Below, piece after piece: positions 33,619 to 37,651 of a stretch of 37,651 bases of DNA. Each line of letters starts with the position of its first letter. The first letter of the stretch is position 1. Below the pieces are notes generated by a model. The model made no database searches and had not been told where the DNA came from. It saw only the letters and a program-made list of their open reading frames with translations. This stretch comes from Bacteroidales bacterium (lineage in GTDB: Bacteria; Bacteroidota; Bacteroidia; Bacteroidales; DTU049): positions 1-37,651 of the forward strand of contig JAOAAK010000037.1 in the NCBI GenBank assembly GCA_026418905.1. The letters are read 5' to 3'. The position numbers and the translations under genes are program-made.

Positions 33619-35505
33619 TTATTTAACTTCCTCGTACTCTGCATCCGTTACATTGCTTTCATTAGAAGCATGGCTGCTAGAAGTAGTATGAGAAGTTTGT
33701 TGTTGGGTTGCACGATACATTTCTTCACTAGCAGCAGCCCATGCTGTATTGAGTTTCTTTATAGCGTTCTCTATTCCACTCAAATTTTCACTTTTGTGAG
33801 CTTCTTTAAGTTCGTTTAATGCTGCTTCAATGGCAGACTTTTTGTCAGCAGGAATTTTATCCCCATATTCTGCTAGTTGTTTTTCCGTAGTGTAAATAAG
33901 GCTATCTGCCTGGTTCATTTTGTCGATTTTTTCACGAAGTTTTCTATCAGCTTCTTCATTAGCTTTGGCTTCTTCTTTCATTCGACGTATTTCCTCTTCA
34001 GTAAGACCAGAGCTGGCTTCTATGCGAATATGTTGAGCCTTCCCTGTTGCTTTATCTTTTGCCGTCACATTTAAAATTCCATTAGCATCAATATCAAAAG
34101 TGACTTCAATTTGAGGAACACCTCGTGGTGCAGGAGGAATTCCATCTAAATGAAAACGCCCAATGGTCTTGTTTTGGCTAGCAAGAGGTCTTTCACCTTG
34201 GAGAACGTGTATTTCAACAGAAGTTTGATTATCTGCAGCTGTAGTAAAAACTTCAGTTTTCCTCGTTGGAATGGTTGTATTGGCTTCTATAAGTTTAGTC
34301 ATAACACCTCCGAGTGTCTCAATGCCCAAAGATATAGGAATTACATCCAATAACAATATATCTTTAACTTCACCAGTAAGCACACCTCCTTGTATGGCGG
34401 CACCTACAGCTACGACTTCATCTGGGTTAACTCCCTTACTGGGTTTCTTTCCGAAAAATTTTTCCACCACTTCCTGAATCTTAGGAACACGCGTAGATCC
34501 CCCCACCAGAATAACTTCATCGATGTCTGCAGGTGTAAGCTTTGCATCTTCGAGAGCTTTTCTACATGGCTCAATTGTTGCCTGAATAAGGTCATCAATA
34601 AGTTGCTCAAATTTAGCCCTTGTAAGAGTTTTTACAAGGTGACGAGGAACTCCATCAACCACTGCTATATAAGGAAGATTTATTTCTGTCGACATACTTG
34701 AAGATAATTCAATCTTAGCTTTTTCAGCTGCCTCTTTCAGACGCTGCAAAGCCATGGGATCTTTTCTCAGATCGACTCCTTCTTCCTTCTGAAATTCATT
34801 GGCAATCCAATCTATAATTCTTTGATCGAAATCATCTCCTCCCAGGTGAGTATTTCCGTTGGTAGACTTAACCTCGAAAACCCCATCGCCCAATTCTAAG
34901 ATAGAAATATCAAACGTGCCTCCTCCTAAGTCATAAACAGCTACTTTTAAGTTTTTGTGCTTCTTGTCTAATCCATATGCAAGTGCAGCAGCAGTTGGTT
35001 CATTGATAATACGACGAACTGTCAATCCAGCTATTTCCCCCGCTTCTTTCGTAGCTTGTCGTTGAGCATCATTAAAATATGCTGGTACAGTAATGACAGC
35101 CTCGGTCACTTCATGTCCCAAGTAATCTTCTGCTGTTTTTTTCATTTTTTGCAAAATCATAGCAGAGATCTCCTGAGGAGTATATAGCCTACCATCGATA
35201 TCAACTCGAGGGGTATTGTTGGGGCCACGCTTGACTGCATAAGGAACTCTTTTTATTTCTTCTTGAACCTCATCGTAGTCCCTTCCCATAAATCTTTTAA
35301 TGGAAAAAATAGTCTTTTTGGGATTTATAATAGCCTGTCGTTTGGCTGGATCACCGACTTTGATTTCGCCACTATCGGTAAATGCTACCATGCTGGGGGT
35401 AGTTCTTTTACCTTCACTGTTAGCTATCACAACAGGTTCATTACCTTCCATCACGGCCACACACGAATTGGTCGTTCCTAAATCTATTCCTATGATTTTT
35501 CCCAT
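33619..35505 (-). CDS. dnaK: Chaperone DnaK (Hsp70)
   Basis: ATG at 35505 gives 628 residues beginning [18 protein letters not shown]; in-frame sequence further upstream is non-homologous. The ATPase domain (about 1-380) shows [15 protein letters not shown] and [14 protein letters not shown]. The linker region reads [10 protein letters not shown] where DVTPLSLGIE is usual. The substrate-binding domain follows (about 390-500) with the C-terminal helical lid, and the tail ends DAEYEEVK. DnaK folds proteins with DnaJ and GrpE, whose genes are not in the window. No TAnnTTTG box is visible upstream; instead there is a triple TGNCA element at 35576-35596. The gene appears monocistronic. Confidence 0.98.
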   Translation of the reverse strand: MGKIIGIDLGTTNSCVAVMEGNEPVVIANSEGKRTTPSMVAFTDSGEIKVGDPAKRQAIINPKKTIFSIKRFMGRDYDEVQEEIKRVPYAVKRGPNNTPRVDIDGRLYTPQEISAMILQKMKKTAEDYLGHEVTEAVITVPAYFNDAQRQATKEAGEIAGLTVRRIINEPTAAALAYGLDKKHKNLKVAVYDLGGGTFDISILELGDGVFEVKSTNGNTHLGGDDFDQRIIDWIANEFQKEEGVDLRKDPMALQRLKEAAEKAKIELSSSMSTEINLPYIAVVDGVPRHLVKTLTRAKFEQLIDDLIQATIEPCRKALEDAKLTPADIDEVILVGGSTRVPKIQEVVEKFFGKKPSKGVNPDEVVAVGAAIQGGVLTGEVKDILLLDVIPISLGIETLGGVMTKLIEANTTIPTRKTEVFTTAADNQTSVEIHVLQGERPLASQNKTIGRFHLDGIPPAPRGVPQIEVTFDIDANGILNVTAKDKATGKAQHIRIEASSGLTEEEIRRMKEEAKANEEADRKLREKIDKMNQADSLIYTTEKQLAEYGDKIPADKKSAIEAALNELKEAHKSENLSGIENAIKKLNTAWAAASEEMYRATQQQTSHTTSSSHASNESNVTDAEYEEVK

Positions 35506-35575
35506 ACAATTTTTTTGACCTTCGTAATCAATAAATATACCAGTTCTCCATTGAAAAAAAACAATAAAGAAAAAC

Positions 35576-35596
35576 TGCCAATATGACAGTCTGTCA
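35576..35596. promoter_or_regulatory. Phased triple TGNCA element between dnaK and the phoB-like gene
   Basis: TGCCA (35576-35580), TGACA (35584-35588) and TGTCA (35592-35596) are separated by exactly three bases each, an 8-base period. The two right-hand units form a perfect 6+1+6 palindrome. The element is 71 bases from the dnaK ATG and 78 from the response-regulator ATG. A regulator operator or an alternative promoter element for heat-shock control of dnaK is the inferred role. Confidence 0.45.
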
Positions 35597-35632
35597 AAAA
35601 AATATAAACTATTTATGAATTTTTCGTTAAAC

Positions 35633-35664
35633 TTGCATAACAACAACGCATTATTATAATTTTG
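35633..35664 (+). promoter_or_regulatory. Promoter of the PhoBR-like operon
   Basis: TTG (35633-35635), 21 bases, TATAATTTTG with the -7 box at 35657-35664, nine bases before ATG at 35674. A TTG start codon at 35662 lies inside the box. Confidence 0.55.
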
Positions 35665-35673
35665 AAAAAAAAC

Positions 35674-36366
35674 ATGGGAGAAGAAATAAGGGTTTTATTA
35701 GTTGATGATGAAGAAGACATACTCGAAATTATGGAGTACAATTTGAAAAAACATGGATTTGAAGTAGTTTGTGCCACCAATGGGGAAGATGCCATAAAAA
35801 AAGCCCAAGAATGGAATCCACACATCATTGTTTTAGATATTATGATGCCTAATATGGACGGAATCACTCTTTGCAAAGAATTACGCTCCTATGAAAAATT
35901 TAAAGATACTATCATTATCTTTCTCACAGCAAGAACAGAAGACTTCACGCAAATCATAGCACTTGAAAACGGAGGTGACGATTACATCACCAAGCCCATT
36001 ACACCACAAGTATTTGTTACGAAAATTAAGACTTATGCACGGCGCCTAATAGAAAATCAAGAAATAGAACAACAGAAAAAAACCATCCATGTGGGATCTT
36101 ATATCATAGATCTTGAAAAATACGAAATTATTCACAACCAAAAAACCTATTATTTACCAAGAAAAGAGTTCCAGATAGTAGTATTACTGGCAACTTCCCC
36201 CGGAAAAGTCTTTTCGCGAGACGAAATATACGCTCATGTCTGGGGCGATGAAGTCATCGTAGGCGAAAGAACCATTGATGTTCACATGCGAAAAATAAGA
36301 AAAAAACTGGGCAATGAATTCATCGAAACCATCAAAGGTGTTGGGTATAGAATTAAAAAAGTTTAA
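35674..36366 (+). CDS. OmpR/PhoB-family response regulator
   Basis: ATG at 35674 gives 230 residues. The receiver domain (1-125) has Asp11/Asp12, phospho-acceptor Asp55 in [13 protein letters not shown], the Thr of FLTAR and the Lys of ITKP. The winged-helix domain (about 140-230) has [27 protein letters not shown] and [10 protein letters not shown]. The downstream kinase gene overlaps its end, so they form a cognate pair. It resembles PhoB, but a phosphate role is not shown. Divergent from dnaK, with the TGNCA element between them. Confidence 0.94.
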   Translation: MGEEIRVLLVDDEEDILEIMEYNLKKHGFEVVCATNGEDAIKKAQEWNPHIIVLDIMMPNMDGITLCKELRSYEKFKDTIIIFLTARTEDFTQIIALENGGDDYITKPITPQVFVTKIKTYARRLIENQEIEQQKKTIHVGSYIIDLEKYEIIHNQKTYYLPRKEFQIVVLLATSPGKVFSRDEIYAHVWGDEVIVGERTIDVHMRKIRKKLGNEFIETIKGVGYRIKKV

Positions 36367-37411
36367 ACTACCATGGGGTAACCCTGTTTTTCTTGCTATT
36401 TTTCTAAGTTTCATTCTAACCTTAACTTTAGTTGCATTATTATTTTCCTCAGGTGATGATGTTTTATTGTTTAAGCATCCATGGTTGTTAATTATATATC
36501 CGTCACTTTCGTTTGTTTTACTTTATGTCATTCTCAGTCGCTTCATTTTCGAAAAAATTCGAATCATATATAAAAACATCATTGAATTTAAAACTGGGAA
36601 AAAAACGCCATGGCTTATAACCCACAATGCGCTCGAAAAAACTCATAAAGACGTTGAAAACTGGATTACAACTAAAACCAAAGAAATAGCTGTGCTGAAA
36701 GAAGCTGAAAAATATCGCAGAGAATTTTTAGGCAATCTGGCACATGAGCTAAAAACCCCTCTGACCACCATCCAAGGATATGTGCTAACATTATTAGACG
36801 GAGGATTATACGACAATGAAATCAACATGAAATACCTTCGGAGAACTTTTCAAAATATTGAAAGACTTCGATCAATTATTAATGATCTCGACGAAATAGC
36901 AAGGCTTGAAAAAGGTTTGGAGAGTTTACATATGAAAAATTTTGATCTGCACTCACTTATTTGTGAAGTTATTGAAATGTTCGAAACTATTCTCCAAAAA
37001 AAGAAGATTTCTATTCGGAACAACATGAAGCCTCAGGAAGTGATTGTTTTTGCTGATCCAGACAAAATAAGACAAGTAATTATCAATCTTTTGGACAATG
37101 CTATTAAATACTCTAATGAAAAAGGATCCATTGAAATTGAAGCATATTCTATGGAAGACCGTTATCTCATTGAAATTACTGATCACGGGATTGGTATCGA
37201 TCCAGAAGACATACCAAGAATTTTTGAAAGATTTTTCAGAACTGAAAAAAGCAGAAACAAAGTCAAAGAAGGTTCAGGATTAGGACTTTCAATCGTCAAA
37301 CACATCATTGAAGCTCACGAACAAAGCATACATGTACGTTCAGCACCAAATGTAGGAACTACTATTTCATTTACACTATCAAAAGCTAAAGAAGAAATAA
37401 ATAGTCGTTAA
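36314..37411 (+). CDS. Sensor histidine kinase (PhoR-like)
   Basis: With the only available ATG (36314) the protein has 365 residues and overlaps the response regulator by 53 bases; a TTG at 36341 is an alternative that would remove nine poorly hydrophobic residues. Two adjacent transmembrane segments (about 24-45 and 55-77) leave almost no periplasmic loop, so it may sense through the membrane or a partner. HisKA has FLGNLAHELKTPLTTI (His144). The ATPase domain shows DKIRQVIINLLDNAIKYS, DHGIGIDPEDIPRIFERFFR and GSGLGLSIVKHI. There is no PAS domain, unlike typical PhoR. Confidence 0.92.
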   Translation: MNSSKPSKVLGIELKKFKLPWGNPVFLAIFLSFILTLTLVALLFSSGDDVLLFKHPWLLIIYPSLSFVLLYVILSRFIFEKIRIIYKNIIEFKTGKKTPWLITHNALEKTHKDVENWITTKTKEIAVLKEAEKYRREFLGNLAHELKTPLTTIQGYVLTLLDGGLYDNEINMKYLRRTFQNIERLRSIINDLDEIARLEKGLESLHMKNFDLHSLICEVIEMFETILQKKKISIRNNMKPQEVIVFADPDKIRQVIINLLDNAIKYSNEKGSIEIEAYSMEDRYLIEITDHGIGIDPEDIPRIFERFFRTEKSRNKVKEGSGLGLSIVKHIIEAHEQSIHVRSAPNVGTTISFTLSKAKEEINSR

Positions 37412-37448
37412 TTTTTTGGAATTTTTCTAACTTCCCCAAAATTACATA

Positions 37449-37651
37449 ATGCAGGTTTTTGATGATACATATTTCATGCGAGAAGCTTTAAAAGAAGTCC
37501 AAAAAGCCTTGGAAAAAAATGAGGTTCCTATTGGAGCGATTTTAGTTTATCAGAATAAAATCATAGCTCGTGCTCACAATCAAACCATAATGCAATCAGA
37601 CGTAACAGCCCATGCTGAAATGCTTGTCATTTCATCTGCACTATCCAATTA
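37449..37651 (+). CDS. tadA: tRNA-specific adenosine deaminase, 5' part (cut by window)
   Basis: ATG at 37449 opens a frame of 67 complete codons to the right edge. The sequence FMREALKEVQKALEKNEVPI and VTAHAEM (zinc ligand His55 and proton-shuttling Glu57) match the N-terminal half of TadA/CDA-type deaminases, which convert A34 to inosine in tRNA-Arg. The second zinc motif PCxxC lies beyond the window, so a related nucleoside deaminase cannot be excluded. It starts 37 bases after the kinase gene. Confidence 0.85.
   Translation, partial: MQVFDDTYFMREALKEVQKALEKNEVPIGAILVYQNKIIARAHNQTIMQSDVTAHAEMLVISSALSN

Noticed and set aside
33574-35518. Multiple plus-strand frames of 65-103 codons across dnaK
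   Set aside because: All are antisense to a full-length dnaK with intact motifs.
35506-35673. CIRCE (TTAGCACTC-N9-GAGTGCTAA) or HspR site upstream of dnaK
   Set aside because: Neither sequence is present in the gap; only the TGNCA array is found.
1-37651. CRISPR array, insertion sequence, phage or integrase gene
   Set aside because: No regularly spaced direct repeats, transposase-like frame or recombinase motif was seen on either strand.

Overview
The window looks like a chromosomal segment of a low-GC member of the Bacteroidota. Evidence: many genes are preceded by the phylum's TAnnTTTG -7 promoter box, some with a TTG/TTTG about 17-21 bases upstream; Shine-Dalgarno sequences are not evident; and there are type IX secretion (T9SS) cargo proteins with type A and type B C-terminal sorting domains, a PorP/SprF-like protein, SprB and PKD-like repeats, and tandem HU genes. 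I cannot assign an order or genus.

Layout. 1-2496 (minus): 5' part of a giant secreted Ig/PKD-like repeat protein running off the left edge. 2715-4224 (plus): efp and an lpxD-like acyltransferase. 4265-5662 (minus): mnmE. 5821-6318 (plus): small helical lipoprotein with a good terminator. 6400-7988 (minus): queG and an mgtC-family gene. 8067-8316 (minus): tRNA-Val, tRNA-Leu, tRNA-Gly with a well-formed promoter. 8369-9578 (minus): pth and two HU genes, each HU gene with its own terminator. 9871-12940 (minus): two overlapping SGNH-hydrolase genes, one lipoprotein and one with two LysM domains. 13038-14927 (minus): secreted CocE/NonD-type hydrolase with a T9SS type A tail. 14984-15832 (plus): prmC. 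16184-23414 (minus): three overlapping genes for a 1313-residue T9SS type B cargo protein, its PorP/SprF partner and a TPR/PD40/OmpA-like protein. 23471-25808 (minus): RprXY-like two-component system. 26011-30180 (plus): pgi, a divergent pgk, rnhB and a D-2-hydroxyacid dehydrogenase, tightly packed. 30186-31007 (minus): ispE. 31075-33560 (plus): Wzz-like and O-antigen ligase/polymerase-like pair. 33619-35505 (minus): dnaK. 35674-37411 (plus): PhoBR-like two-component system. 37449 to the right edge: start of tadA.

Most of this is housekeeping sequence interleaved with cell-surface modules. The type B cargo, PorP/SprF and OmpA genes probably form one export and anchoring unit. The two SGNH proteins probably modify acyl groups on peptidoglycan or another envelope glycan. 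In the pgi operon, PGK would make 3-phosphoglycerate and the last gene resembles enzymes that oxidise it, so the cluster may link glycolysis and serine synthesis. I found no CRISPR array, insertion sequence, integrase, phage gene or obvious defence system. The least explained signals are a possible short RNA with a strong terminator before pgi (25859-25964), a phased triple TGNCA element between dnaK and the phoB-like gene (35576-35596) with a two-copy version in an otherwise empty convergent gap (15976-15988), a PGK lacking an otherwise conserved substrate arginine, an EF-P with Arg at its modified tip position, and a pth promoter candidate abutting a terminator hairpin.
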